From positions 1,240,001-1,304,000 of the forward strand of contig NZ_LFBV01000002.1 of NCBI RefSeq assembly GCF_001905345.1: a stretch of DNA of 64,000 bases, read 5' to 3'. This DNA comes from Streptomyces uncialis (lineage in GTDB: Bacteria > Actinomycetota > Actinomycetes > Streptomycetales > Streptomycetaceae). How positions within the stretch are numbered: position 1 is the stretch's first letter; every line of letters begins with the position of its first letter. Below are positions 9,969 through 19,027 of this stretch, one piece after another. The position numbers and the translations under genes are program-made. The notes beneath the pieces were generated by a model, which was not told the origin of the DNA, searched no databases, and worked only from the letters and a program-made list of their open reading frames with translations.

Positions 9969-11678
9969 ATGGCAGCCATGGCCGTGGATTCGGGGGGCCG
10001 GGAAGCACAGGGACATCCACGGCGCTGGCTGATTCTCGGGGTGATCCTCGTGGCCCAGCTCACGGTGTTGCTGGACAACACCGTGCTGAACGTCGCGATC
10101 CCCTCGCTCACCCGGGAGCTGGACGCGTCCAGCTCGGACATCCAGTGGATGATCAACGCCTACTCGCTGGTGCAGTCCGGGCTGCTGCTCACCGCGGGCA
10201 GCGCCGCCGACCGGTACGGGCGCAAGAAACTGCTCGCGGCGGGACTCGTGCTGTTCGGTATCGGCTCCCTCGCGGCCGGGCTCGCGCAGAGCTCGGGGCA
10301 GCTCATCGCCGCGCGCGCCGGGATGGGTGTCGGCGGGGCGCTGCTGATGACGACCACGCTCGCCGTCGTCGTGCAGGTCTTCGACAAGGACGAGCGGGTG
10401 AAGGCGATCGCGCTCTGGTCGACCGTGAACTCCCTCGGGTTCGCCTCCGGACCGCTGATCGGCGGCATCATGCTCGACCACTTCTGGTGGGGCGCGATCT
10501 TCCTGATCAACATCCCGGTGGCCCTGGTCGCGCTGGTCGCCGTGGTGCGGATGGTGCCGGAGTCGAAGGACCCGAGGGGCGACCGGCCCGATCTCGTCGG
10601 GGCGGTCCTGTCGACGATCGGTATGACCGCCGTCGTCTACGCGATCATCTCCGGCCCCGATCACGGCTGGACCTCCGGTCAGGTGCTCGTCCCGGCCGCC
10701 GTCGGTGTGCTGGTGCTGGGGCTGTTCGTGCTGTGGGAGCTGCGCATCCCGCACCCGATGCTGGACATGCACTTCTTCCGTGACCGGCGTTTCGTCGGCG
10801 CGGTCGCCGGTGCGGTCTTCGTCGCGTTCGGGATGGGCGGCTCGCTGTACCTGCTGACCCAGCACCTCCAGTTCGTCCTCGGGTACGGACCGCTGGAGGC
10901 CGGGGTGCGGACCGCGCCGCTCGCGCTGACCGTGGTCGTGCTCAACCTCGCCGGGCTCGGCGCGCGCATGGTCGTCAAGCTCGGTACGCCGGGTGCCATC
11001 GCCACCGGTATGAGTCTGCTGTCCGGCGGGCTCGCCGCGATCGCGCTGCTGTCCGGCGGCACGGACGGCACGTACGGGGGCATGTTCCTCGGGCTGGTGA
11101 TGATGGGCGCGGGTATCGCGGTCGCGGCGCCCGCGATGGCCAACGCCATCATGAGCGCGATCCCGCAGGAGAAGGCGGGCGTCGGAGCGGGGATCAACGG
11201 CACCCTGGCGGAGTTCGGCACCGGACTCGGTGTCGCCGTCCTCGGCGCCGTCCTCAGCTCCCGTTTCTTCGCGCTCGTCGCCGTGTCGGCGGCGTCGCTC
11301 CCGGCCGCGCTCGCCGCCGCCGGTTCGCAGGCGGAGCGGGAGCGGATCGCGGACGCGTTCGCGTCCGGGCTGGCCACCAGCCAGCTCGTGGGCGCGGCCT
11401 GGGTGCTGTTCGGAGGACTCCTCGCGGCGGCGTTGCTGAGGCGTGCGGAGCGGGCAGACTCCTTGGTGTCCGCCCCGGCGGCCACGGACGCGTCGCCCGG
11501 ACCGGCCGGCGGTACGGGGACCGGCCGGACCACCTCCACCGGTACGGCCACCCCGGCGGGCACCTCGACGGGTACGGGTACGGGTACGGGGGCCCCGGCG
11601 GGTACGGGCACCGGCGTCGGCACCGCGCCGGGGACCGATGGGGCCGCACGTGAGGGAGGGGCGGCCCAGGCCCCCTGA
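9969..11678 (+). CDS. DHA2-family MFS drug exporter (EmrB/QacA type)
   Basis: 569 residues with about 14 predicted membrane helices. Motifs include LLDNTVLNVAIPSL in helix 1, GSAADRYGRKK (motif A) and SGPLIGGIM (motif C), all typical of proton-driven 14-helix drug exporters. The C-terminal 60 residues are a Thr/Gly/Ala low-complexity tail encoded by GGTACG-like repeats, unlikely to be functional. The ATG at 9969 follows AAGGAG with 7-nt spacing, and the long operator sits directly upstream. A TetR regulator follows 126 bp later on the same strand, so regulator and pump probably form one drug-inducible unit. The substrate cannot be read from the sequence. Confidence 0.9.
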   Translation: MAAMAVDSGGREAQGHPRRWLILGVILVAQLTVLLDNTVLNVAIPSLTRELDASSSDIQWMINAYSLVQSGLLLTAGSAADRYGRKKLLAAGLVLFGIGSLAAGLAQSSGQLIAARAGMGVGGALLMTTTLAVVVQVFDKDERVKAIALWSTVNSLGFASGPLIGGIMLDHFWWGAIFLINIPVALVALVAVVRMVPESKDPRGDRPDLVGAVLSTIGMTAVVYAIISGPDHGWTSGQVLVPAAVGVLVLGLFVLWELRIPHPMLDMHFFRDRRFVGAVAGAVFVAFGMGGSLYLLTQHLQFVLGYGPLEAGVRTAPLALTVVVLNLAGLGARMVVKLGTPGAIATGMSLLSGGLAAIALLSGGTDGTYGGMFLGLVMMGAGIAVAAPAMANAIMSAIPQEKAGVGAGINGTLAEFGTGLGVAVLGAVLSSRFFALVAVSAASLPAALAAAGSQAERERIADAFASGLATSQLVGAAWVLFGGLLAAALLRRAERADSLVSAPAATDASPGPAGGTGTGRTTSTGTATPAGTSTGTGTGTGAPAGTGTGVGTAPGTDGAAREGGAAQAP

Positions 11679-11804
11679 GCTCCGGCTTAGCATGCGGACA
11701 AGCGGTACGAGATGCCGCAGGACGTGATGAGCGGGACGGGTGGGCGGTGGACGAGCGATGACGGTGCTGGTCCGTACGGCCCGGAGGACGGGAAGAGGTA
11801 CACG

Positions 11805-12926
11805 ATGGTGAGGCCGGCCGACAGGTCCCGACGCCCTGGACGGTCCAGCGTCTGGCTGGCGGACGGGTCGCCCCGCGGCGCCTCGGCCCGCCGCAGCGCC
11901 CACCCGTCCGGGCTCGACCGTGACGTCATCATCCGGACCACGGTCGAACTGCTCGACGCGGAGGGGCTCGCCAAGTTCTCGATGCGCAGGCTCGCCGCCG
12001 AGCTGAACGTCACCGCGATGTCCGTGTACTGGTACGTCGACACCAAGGACGACCTGCTGGAACTGGCCCTCGACAGGGCCTTCGGGGAACTGCGGCTGCC
12101 GGAGCTGTCGCTCCCGGGCGGCGAGGCCCGGGGCCGCGGCCCCGGTTCGCCGCTCGCGGGGACCTTCGACGCGGGGACCTTCGGCGGCGCGGTGGGCCCC
12201 GTGGGCGCGGTCGCCGCCCCCGGGGAACCGGGGCCCGGGGACGAGGACGGGTACGGGTACGGGTACGGGAACGAGCCCGGAGCCGGAGCCGGGGTCGGAG
12301 CCGGGGTCGGCAACAGCGACGGCATCGGGAACGACGCCACCGCCACCCAAACCGCTACCGGCACCCAAACCGGCACCGCCACCGCCCCCCACCCCGACGC
12401 CGACTGGCGGGACATGCTGCGCAGCCTCGCGCGGGAGCTGCGGAACCTGCTCGTCCGGCACCCGTGGATCTCCCCGCTCGCCGGGACCTTCCTCAACGTC
12501 GGCCCGCACTCGCTGAACTTCTCCCTCACCGCCCAGCGGATCATCCGCCGCACGGGGCTCGCCGCGCACGAGCAGATGGGGGCGCTCTCCGCCGTCTTCC
12601 AGTTCGTCTACGGCTTCGGGACGATCGAGGGCCAGTTCCTCCAGCGGTGCCGGGAGGCGGGCATGAGCCAGGACGCGTACTTCCAGGAGGCGATGAGCGC
12701 GGTCGCCATGTCCCCCGCGGTGGCCCAGACGGTCGGTGAGGCGTCCGACCTCATGGCGGCACGCGGCGGCGACACCGTCGAGGAGATGCGGGAGCGGGAG
12801 TACGCCTTCGCGCTGGAACTGCTGATCGCCGGCATCGAGACGATGGTCGCCCGGGGCGCGGAAGCCGGTACGAGTACGAGTACGACTACGGGGACCGGTA
12901 CCGCGCCGTCGCGTCCCGCCGGGTGA
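11805..12926 (+). CDS. TetR-family regulator with low-complexity insertion
   Basis: 373 residues from the ATG at 11805, which follows GGAAGAGG; frames opening at 11712 and 11727 lack a ribosome site. The HTH lies near residues 40-90 (IIRTTVELLDAEGLAKFSMRRLAAELNVTAMSVYWYVDTKDDLLELAL is the region). The C-terminal ligand domain (about 205-350) resembles the TetR_C class of tetracycline-repressor-like proteins. Between them lie about 90 residues of Gly/Thr/Ala repeats, partly from GGGTAC hexamers at nt 12250-12270, making it far longer than the usual 200-240 residues. It probably represses the exporter at 9969 through the inverted repeat at 9923-9957. Confidence 0.85.
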   Translation: MVRPADRSRRPGRSSVWLADGSPRGASARRSAHPSGLDRDVIIRTTVELLDAEGLAKFSMRRLAAELNVTAMSVYWYVDTKDDLLELALDRAFGELRLPELSLPGGEARGRGPGSPLAGTFDAGTFGGAVGPVGAVAAPGEPGPGDEDGYGYGYGNEPGAGAGVGAGVGNSDGIGNDATATQTATGTQTGTATAPHPDADWRDMLRSLARELRNLLVRHPWISPLAGTFLNVGPHSLNFSLTAQRIIRRTGLAAHEQMGALSAVFQFVYGFGTIEGQFLQRCREAGMSQDAYFQEAMSAVAMSPAVAQTVGEASDLMAARGGDTVEEMREREYAFALELLIAGIETMVARGAEAGTSTSTTTGTGTAPSRPAG

Positions 12927-13056
12927 CACGGGCGCGGGTACCAGTACGGGCGCGGGTACGGGGATGGGGCCGGGTGCGGGCACGGGCGGCGAATCCCCGC
13001 GTCCCGCCGGGCGAATCCCACGTTCCGCCAGGTGAACGTAAGGGCGGGCGCCGAAA

Positions 13057-14685
13057 TCAGCGCGCGGCGGGACCGCTCACCTCGCGTGCCACCGGTGCGC
13101 GCCCCCGCAACGGCACCTCCTTGATGAACAGCGTGATGAGGAACGCCACCGCGGCCAGCGGGGCCGACACCAGGAACACGTCCGCTATCCCGTGCCCGTA
13201 GGCGCTCTCGACCACGCCCCGCAGCGGTCCGGGCAGGGTGTCCAGGTCCGGGATGGCCCCGCTCCCCGCCCCGCCGTCCCCGAACCGGGCGCCCGCCGGG
13301 CCGAGCGCGGTGAGCCCGTCCTCGACGTACCCGTTGATCCGGGTGGCCATGACCGCGCCGAGCGCCGAGACGCCGACGGCACCGCCCAGCGACCGGAAGA
13401 ACGTCACCACGGAACTCGCGGCCCCCAGGTCCGCCGAGTCCACCTGGTTCTGGGTGCACAGCACGAGGTTCTGCATCATCATCCCGATGCCGAGGCCCAT
13501 CAGCACCATGTACAGGGCGATGTGCCAGTACTCGGTGTCGTGCCGGATGCCGCCCAGCAGCCCGAGCCCGGCCGTCACCAGCACGCCGCCCGTGACGAGC
13601 CACGCCTTCCACTTCCCGGTACGGGTGATGATGAGCCCGGACGCGGTGGAGGACACGAACAGTCCGGCGATCAGCGGGATCGTCAGCACCCCCGACATCG
13701 TCGGTGACTCGCCCCGCGAGAGCTGGAAGTACTGGCTGAAGAAGACCGTCGCGGAGAACATCGTGACGCCCACGAACAGGGACGCGAGCGAGGCCAGGGT
13801 GATCGTCCGGTTGCGGAACAGCCGCAGCGGGATGATCGGCTCGGCCGCCCGCGACTCCACGTACACGAACAGCGCGCCCAGCAGCAGCGAGCCCGCGACC
13901 ATCGCGTACGTCTGCCAGGACAGCCACGCGTACTTGTCACCGGCGAAGGTCACCCACACCAGCAGCAGGCATACGGCGGCCGAGACGAGGAACGCCCCGG
14001 TCCAGTCGACCTTGACCGGCCGCTTGACCACGGGCAGCTTGAGCGTCTTCTGGAGCAGCACCAGCGCGAGCAGCGCGAACGGCACCCCGACGTAGAAGCA
14101 CCAGCGCCAGCCGAGCCACGAGGTGTCCGTGATGACCCCGCCGAGCAGCGGCCCGCCGACCGTCGCCACGGCGAAGTTCGCGCCCAGGTAGCCGCTGTAC
14201 CGGCCGCGTTCACGCGGGGAGATCATCGCGGCCATCACGATCTGCGCGAGCGCGGACAGTCCGCCCACCCCGATGCCCTGCACCACCCGGCAGGCGATCA
14301 GCATCCCGGGACTCTGCGCGAGCCCGGCCACCACCGAACCGGCGACATAGATGACCAGGGCTATCTGGACCAGCAGCTTCTTGGAGAACTGGTCGGCGAG
14401 CTTGCCCCACAGCGGGGTCGTCGCGGTCATCGCGAGCAGCGCGGCCGTGACGACCCAGGTGTACGCGCTCTGGCCGCCGCCGAGGTCCCCGATGATCTCC
14501 GGCAGCGCGTTGGTGACGATGGTCGAGGAGAGGATCGCGACGAACATCCCGAGCATCAGGCCGGACAGGGCCTCCATGATCTGCCGGTGGGTCATCTGCG
14601 GCGTGCCGTCGTCCGTACCGGGCCCGGACGCACCGGCTCCCTCGGCACCGCTGCCCCGCACCTCGGGCGGTGTGGAAGTTGCCAT
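13057..14685 (-). CDS. DHA2-family MFS exporter downstream of a MarR gene
   Basis: 542 residues, 14 predicted membrane helices, with helix 1 AILSSTIVTNALPEI, motif A GKLADQFSKK and motif C GGPLLGGVI, typical of the EmrB/QacA drug-exporter family. A 30-residue soluble N-terminus precedes the first helix. The ATG at 14685 follows AGAGGAAGAGG. It lies 265 bp behind the MarR gene on the same strand, the usual layout of a MarR-controlled drug-efflux operon. The gene is convergent with the TetR gene at 11805-12926. Substrate unknown. Confidence 0.9.
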   Translation of the reverse strand: MATSTPPEVRGSGAEGAGASGPGTDDGTPQMTHRQIMEALSGLMLGMFVAILSSTIVTNALPEIIGDLGGGQSAYTWVVTAALLAMTATTPLWGKLADQFSKKLLVQIALVIYVAGSVVAGLAQSPGMLIACRVVQGIGVGGLSALAQIVMAAMISPRERGRYSGYLGANFAVATVGGPLLGGVITDTSWLGWRWCFYVGVPFALLALVLLQKTLKLPVVKRPVKVDWTGAFLVSAAVCLLLVWVTFAGDKYAWLSWQTYAMVAGSLLLGALFVYVESRAAEPIIPLRLFRNRTITLASLASLFVGVTMFSATVFFSQYFQLSRGESPTMSGVLTIPLIAGLFVSSTASGLIITRTGKWKAWLVTGGVLVTAGLGLLGGIRHDTEYWHIALYMVLMGLGIGMMMQNLVLCTQNQVDSADLGAASSVVTFFRSLGGAVGVSALGAVMATRINGYVEDGLTALGPAGARFGDGGAGSGAIPDLDTLPGPLRGVVESAYGHGIADVFLVSAPLAAVAFLITLFIKEVPLRGRAPVAREVSGPAAR

Positions 14686-14950
14686 GGTCGTCCTCTTCCT
14701 CTGATTCCTCTGGTTCGTACTGGTTCCGCCGGGCGCTCCGGCCCGGAGCGGTCTGCGGTGACGGTGGGGCGGTGACGGCGGGGCGGTGACGGCGGGCGGG
14801 ATGTCCGCCCCGCCACCCCGCCGCTCCGCTCGTCACGTCCGCCGGGTTCGCGGGTGCGCGGGTGCGGGAGGTGGTGGGTGCGGGTCCGTCGACACCCGCA
14901 CCGCTACGGGTACGGGTACGGGGCCAGGTACGTACGGCTTGGGTCCGGGG

Positions 14951-15568
14951 TCAGCCGGGCGCCGGGGCGGGGGTCCCGGCGAAGGGATCGGCGAGGGCCC
15001 CGGCGGGAGGCACGTGGCCTGGGACCGGAGCCGTGCCGCCTGGAACCGGGGCGGTGCCGTCCGGGACCGGGGCGGTTCCGGTGAACGTCGGCGCAGACGC
15101 GGGCCGGGACCGGGGGTAGGGGTGCCGGCCGGAGGGCGCGCGGCAGTCCCCGAACTCCCCGCGCAGCCGGGTCAGCAGGACGGTGAGCTGGCCGATCTCG
15201 TCGTCCGACCAGCCGTCCAGATAGTGCGCGAGCGCCCCCGAGTAGCGTTCGGCCAGTTCGTTGAGCTGGACCTTGCCGGACGGCGTCAGCCGCAGGATGC
15301 GGGACCGTTTGTCGTCCGGGTCGGGCGAACGGTCCACCCAGCCCCGGTCGGTGACATGGGCGACATGACGACTGGTCACGGACATGTCCACGGTGAGCAG
15401 TTCGGCGAGCTTGCTGATCCGCATCTCGCCGTGCCGGTCCAGTGTGTGCAGGACGGCCGCCGCCCCGGCGGGACACTCGGCGGGCAGCGCCCGCGCGAGC
15501 CCCCGGTTCACGGCTCCCACGGCACTGAGCTGCCGGGCCAGCTCCCCGAATCTGGCACGCGCGGCCAT
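14951..15568 (-). CDS. MarR-family transcriptional regulator
   Basis: 205 residues. The winged helix is clear at about 35-110: VLHTLDRHGEMRISKLAELL, then TVDMSVTSRHVAHVTDRGWV and the wing DPDDKRSRILRLT. Residues about 155-205 are a Pro/Ala/Thr tail with three GTAPVP-G repeats that MarR proteins normally lack. The ATG at 15568 is preceded by GGAGGGGT. Two palindromes at 15583-15597 and 15614-15626 lie just upstream, so the protein probably autoregulates and controls the exporter behind it. Confidence 0.88.
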   Translation of the reverse strand: MAARARFGELARQLSAVGAVNRGLARALPAECPAGAAAVLHTLDRHGEMRISKLAELLTVDMSVTSRHVAHVTDRGWVDRSPDPDDKRSRILRLTPSGKVQLNELAERYSGALAHYLDGWSDDEIGQLTVLLTRLRGEFGDCRAPSGRHPYPRSRPASAPTFTGTAPVPDGTAPVPGGTAPVPGHVPPAGALADPFAGTPAPAPG

Positions 15569-15582
15569 GACCCCTCCTGTTT

Positions 15583-15626
15583 GTTGCTTAGAGCAACCAT
15601 AAGGGATCGTTGGTTGCCGAAGGCAA
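15583..15626 (-). promoter_or_regulatory. Twin MarR operators
   Basis: GTTGCT-TAG-AGCAAC (15583-15597) and TTGCC-GAA-GGCAA (15614-15626) are both perfect palindromes sharing the form TTGCY-NNN-RGCAA. Their centres are 30 bp apart, three helical turns, immediately upstream of the MarR start. Spacing and sequence fit a MarR dimer pair. Confidence 0.75.
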
Positions 15627-15866
15627 GCTAAATGGGGTCGGAGCCCTTAAAAACCTGGCAAATGTGCCGGGTGGGACCGGTAAAACCGCAGGTGGAAGCG
15701 GGTTTCCGGGCATCATGGGGCGACGGGACGGAATCCGGCCCGGTACGGCCGGGTGTCCCCTGCGGGTGCGGAACGGGAGCCGCGACCGTACGGAAGGGTG
15801 TTCCGAGGGTCGTCCCCGTACCCCGCTCTTGGGGGCGCCGCTCCAATTCGGCTAGTGTCCTGCCAC

Positions 15867-16082
15867 ATGGCACAGAACCCCCAAGCCCCGCAAGGCCCTC
15901 AGGGCGGTCACGACCCCGCGGGCAACACCCAGATGTTCCGCGCCTTCGTCGACGAGGGCGGCACCCCCCAGGCTTCGGCACACGGCACCCCCGCGTCCTC
16001 CGGTCCCCGGATCGGCCTGATCATCGGCGTCATCGCCGCGATCGTGATCGTCGCGAGCGTCGCCTGGCTCGCCCTCGGCTGA
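15867..16082 (+). CDS. Small single-helix membrane protein
   Basis: 71 residues: a Gln/Pro/Gly-rich soluble N-terminus (about 45 residues) and one hydrophobic helix near the C-terminus (IGLIIGVIAAIVIVASVAWLAL), so a tail-anchored topology is likely. There is no convincing ribosome site before the ATG. A TAGTGT hexamer ending 9 bp before it could be the -10 of a leaderless transcript. Function unknown; the length and anchor type are common among conserved Streptomyces small proteins. Confidence 0.65.
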   Translation: MAQNPQAPQGPQGGHDPAGNTQMFRAFVDEGGTPQASAHGTPASSGPRIGLIIGVIAAIVIVASVAWLALG

Positions 16083-16211
16083 CGGTTACGGCAACCACCG
16101 GACCCCGGCGGGACGTTGCGACGGTCCGCCGGTCCGGTTCCGCCAGGTACGGGTAGCCCGGGCGGGGTCCGTGAGGCCGGGTTCCGCGTACGCCCACTGT
16201 CCGCCGAGCGT

Positions 16212-16586
16212 TCAGGAAACGGGCTGGACGTCCCCGGCGAAGACGATGATCTGGTCGATGAGATTGCGCCGCAGGTGGACGATGTCCGTCCCCGCGAGGC
16301 GCGGCCCCTGGTCCGGTGTCGTGAAGGCCCACCGGTACCGGGCCCATTCGTCAGGCATGTCCACCCCCGAACAACGGACCATGGAACCGGCTCCCGCCGG
16401 ATGCCGCCGGATGTCCAGCACGAAGCGCTCGACCGCCTCGATCCCCTCGCTGCGCCCCAACGGCCCCCAGAGGATGACGTCCGAGGTCAGAGCCTGGGAC
16501 AACAGGGCAGTCACGTAGCTGTCGTCCGAGGCGTTGAACGCAGAGATGAACGTGTCGATCGCAGATTGCGCGGCTTCTTCCTGCAT
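16212..16586 (-). CDS. NTF2/SnoaL-like fold protein
   Basis: 124 residues from the ATG at 16586. It starts with a helix AIDTFISAFNASDDSYVTALLS, and then the strands DVILWGPLGRSEGIEAVERFVLDIRR and RYRWAFTT...RLAGTDIVHLRRNLIDQIIVF follow the order of the NTF2-like cone fold. Members are small enzymes or ligand-binding proteins with many roles, so no reaction can be assigned. The frame is open to 16709, but nothing upstream looks conserved. The 5' boundary is uncertain because GGGGG directly abuts the ATG. Confidence 0.65.
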   Translation of the reverse strand: MQEEAAQSAIDTFISAFNASDDSYVTALLSQALTSDVILWGPLGRSEGIEAVERFVLDIRRHPAGAGSMVRCSGVDMPDEWARYRWAFTTPDQGPRLAGTDIVHLRRNLIDQIIVFAGDVQPVS

Positions 16587-16683
16587 CCCCCAGTAATACC
16601 AGCCGCATCGCGGACAGCGCTCCGAGCACCCGCACGCGCCTCTCCGAATGCCCCTACCCCGCGAGCGGATCGACAACGCACGC

Positions 16684-17280
16684 TCAACCCGAGTCAGGTC
16701 GATCGGCACCCGAGCTGTGTGGACGGACAGGCCGGACCATGGCGTGGAGATCGGGAGCGCCTTCGAACGGGACGACGCTTCCGACAGTCTCGTAGCCCCA
16801 GGTCCGGTACAGGTCGTGGACTCGGACGTGCGCCTGGTGGACGAGCAGGGTGACGCGTTGTTCGCGGCGGTCCGCGAGCAGGGTGTCGTGGATGCGGACG
16901 GCCGTCCCGGTGCCGCGCCAGGGGGCGCGGACCATCAGTTCCGACAGGGCGAAGGTCCGGGCGCCCGACTCGGCGGTGAAGCCGTCGGGAAGGGCCGGGG
17001 TCACCTTGGCCCACCAGCGGGTGCCGGGACCGAGGGGCGCTCCGTACGCGTAGCCGACCGGCTGATCCCCGTCGTGGGCGGTCACGCAGGCGAAGTCCTT
17101 GCGCGCGGACCAGTGGTCCACGAAGCCCGCGAACGCCTCCCGCCCCGCGAGCGGATCGTCGCTCCCCGCGTACACCTCGTCGTGGACGTCGAGCAGCAGA
17201 CCCCGGATCGAGGCCGCGTCCTGGTGACCGTGGTGCCGGAACCGGAGGTCGGGCCCGGTGGGCGTTGGCGGAGATGGCAT
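16684..17280 (-). CDS. GNAT-family N-acetyltransferase
   Basis: 198 residues. The GNAT core shows strands and helices RFRHHGHQDAASIRGLLLDVHDEVY, ACVTAHDGDQPVGYAYG, ALSELMVRAPWRGTGTAVRIHDTLL (acetyl-CoA-binding R-x-x-G-x-A-like loop, here WRGTGTA) and LYRTWGYETVG near the end. The family moves an acetyl group from acetyl-CoA to an amine; the acceptor is not predictable. The ATG at 17280 was chosen for GAGAGGGG 7 nt upstream. The gene is divergent from the HTH regulator at 17402, which may control it. Confidence 0.82.
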   Translation of the reverse strand: MPSPPTPTGPDLRFRHHGHQDAASIRGLLLDVHDEVYAGSDDPLAGREAFAGFVDHWSARKDFACVTAHDGDQPVGYAYGAPLGPGTRWWAKVTPALPDGFTAESGARTFALSELMVRAPWRGTGTAVRIHDTLLADRREQRVTLLVHQAHVRVHDLYRTWGYETVGSVVPFEGAPDLHAMVRPVRPHSSGADRPDSG

Positions 17281-17365
17281 GGCCGGACCCCTCTCGCACA
17301 TGAAGAGCGTCACCGAGACGTGTACCCCGTCGCGAGGGATACGCCACCGTGTCGTCCCGGGCTTA

Positions 17366-17385
17366 CATTGCAAGGGTCAGCAATG
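17366..17385 (+). promoter_or_regulatory. Candidate operator CATTGC-N8-GCAATG
   Basis: A perfect 6-bp inverted repeat with an 8-nt centre, 17 bp before the regulator start and within the divergent GNAT/regulator promoter region. It fits autoregulation by the HTH protein (inference). Confidence 0.45.
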
Positions 17386-17401
17386 CGATGTGGGAGTCAG
17401 T

Positions 17402-18646
17402 ATGCCCAAGCACACCGACGATTCCGCGCCCTCGGGTGACACCCTCAAGGAACTGCGGCTCGGCCGCGGACTGACCCAGGAACAGCTCGCCGAACGTGCG
17501 GGCACGAGCCTGGGGGTGGTGAAGAAGCTGGAGCGGGGCGGTACCGCCCGGATGGAGAGCTATCACGCGCTGGCCCGGGCCCTCGGGGTCCGTACCTCGC
17601 GGTTGTTCGAGCCCGCCGGTCCGCACTCCTCGACCCGGACCGACGACGACAACATCGACCTCATGCCGCTCCGGCAGGCCCTCGCCCCGGCCGTGACCTT
17701 CACCGGGTGCCTGCGGGTGGGCAGCCCCGACCCGGAGCCGGACCTGACCCGGCTCCGTGCCACCGCCACGGACATGGGCCTGGCCTACCGCCGCGACGAC
17801 TACGGCCGCGTGGCCGAACTCCTGCCCTCCCTCGTACGGGCCGCCCATGACGCGGTCGACCACTTCGCGGGCGCTCCCCAGCACGGCGAGGCCTTGCGGC
17901 TCAGGTCGAACGTGTTGCAGATGGCGGGACGGTATCTGACCCAGGTACGTGCCTACGACCTGGCGCACACCGCGCTGCGGGACGCTGTCCAGGACGCGGT
18001 GCATGTGGACGACAAGGGCGCGGTCGCCGGGGCCGTCTACCAACTCGGCTGGCTGCTGATGCGCCAGGGCCGCCTTGACGAGGCCGAGCAGGTCAGTATC
18101 GCCACCGCCGACGCCGTGGAGCCCCGGATCTACCAGGCCACCGGAGCGTCACTCGGGGCCTGGGGCAAACTGCTCGTCCACGCGAGTGCGGCGGCGGCCC
18201 GGAACAACCGCGACCAGGAGGCGCGCGAGATGCTGCGACTCGGACGGGCCGCAGGTGTGGCGCTCGGTGGCGGTCAGGCTGTGGAGGCGTCCAGTTGGGG
18301 CCGGTTCGACTGGCGGACGGTCGCGTTCCAGGGGATCGAGAACCAGCTGGTGGCACGTCGGCCCGACCGGGTCCTGGGCTTGTCGGCACGGCTGCCCGCG
18401 CCGAAGGACAAGAAGGAGCGCCTCTTCATGCGCCGGCATCTGCTCGATGTCGCCCAGGCGCACGTGATGCTGCGGCACTTGGACGAGGCCACAGGCGTCC
18501 TGTGGTCCCTGCGGAACGAGACCCCGGAATGGCTCCGTCACCAGCGGATGGCCGCCGACACCTTCCGCGACATCATCAGAACCAGCAAGCGAGCCCGACT
18601 GTCGCCGCAGCACCGTGACTTGGCAGCCTTCTTCGGCCCGGAGTAG
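17402..18646 (+). CDS. XRE-type HTH regulator with TPR-like C-terminus
   Basis: 414 residues. The N-terminal Cro/C1-type HTH spans about residues 15-62 (ELRLGRGLTQEQLAERAG...VVKKLERGG). The rest is helical, with repeated A-x-x-L-G-x-x-L-x-x-Q-G-R-x-D-E-A patterns typical of TPR arrays (QLGWLLMRQGRLDEAEQVS). Such proteins are usually ligand- or peptide-responsive regulators in actinomycetes. The ATG at 17402 is preceded by GGGAG. It is divergent from the acetyltransferase and convergent, with only 19 bp between, with the pterin dehydratase. Ligand and targets unknown. Confidence 0.8.
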   Translation: MPKHTDDSAPSGDTLKELRLGRGLTQEQLAERAGTSLGVVKKLERGGTARMESYHALARALGVRTSRLFEPAGPHSSTRTDDDNIDLMPLRQALAPAVTFTGCLRVGSPDPEPDLTRLRATATDMGLAYRRDDYGRVAELLPSLVRAAHDAVDHFAGAPQHGEALRLRSNVLQMAGRYLTQVRAYDLAHTALRDAVQDAVHVDDKGAVAGAVYQLGWLLMRQGRLDEAEQVSIATADAVEPRIYQATGASLGAWGKLLVHASAAAARNNRDQEAREMLRLGRAAGVALGGGQAVEASSWGRFDWRTVAFQGIENQLVARRPDRVLGLSARLPAPKDKKERLFMRRHLLDVAQAHVMLRHLDEATGVLWSLRNETPEWLRHQRMAADTFRDIIRTSKRARLSPQHRDLAAFFGPE

Positions 18647-18665
18647 GGGTCCACGTATCTGTCGG

Positions 18666-18983
18666 TCATTCCAGTGGTTGGGCCCCGTGGGCCGTGGCGA
18701 TCGCGTCGATACGTCGTGCGAGGTCGAAGTCCGCTGCGGTGAGCCGGTGCCCGGCGTCGTGAGTCGTGATCGTGAACCGCACATGGTCCCAGCGCAGGTC
18801 GATGTCCGCGTGGTGGCCGATCAGCCGTTCCGTGTCGGCGACATGCACGATCAGGGCGACGCCGCCGTGATAGCGAATGCCGTAGCCACGGGTGATGTGG
18901 TCCCCGTCGCGACGCCAGCCGGGAGCGCCATCCAGGGCTGCTGCGATCTCGCGCTCGGTCAGCGGTGCGGGAGTGTCCGTCAC
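18666..18983 (-). CDS. Pterin-4a-carbinolamine dehydratase family protein (copy 1)
   Basis: 105 residues from the GTG at 18983, which follows AAGGGAA. The family signature is present as HHADIDLRWDHVRFTITTHDAGHRLTAADFDLARRID; the usual HHP has Ala in place of Pro. These enzymes dehydrate 4a-hydroxytetrahydrobiopterin, but many bacterial members lie far from any pterin-dependent hydroxylase and have other or unknown roles. No hydroxylase is visible nearby. A second family member lies at 40295-40609. Confidence 0.82.
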   Translation of the reverse strand: MTDTPAPLTEREIAAALDGAPGWRRDGDHITRGYGIRYHGGVALIVHVADTERLIGHHADIDLRWDHVRFTITTHDAGHRLTAADFDLARRIDAIATAHGAQPLE

Positions 18984-19027
18984 GCTCGGTTCCCTTCTGG
19001 TGGGCCCGACGTTGGCTGCGGGTGCCC

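Noticed and set aside
9075..12983. Minus-strand open frame of 1302 codons across the response regulator, exporter and TetR genes
   Set aside because: It is antisense to three genes with recognisable domains and its product is low complexity.
9969..15626. Antibiotic biosynthetic gene cluster
   Set aside because: Only exporters and regulators are present. No synthase, tailoring or precursor genes occur in the window.
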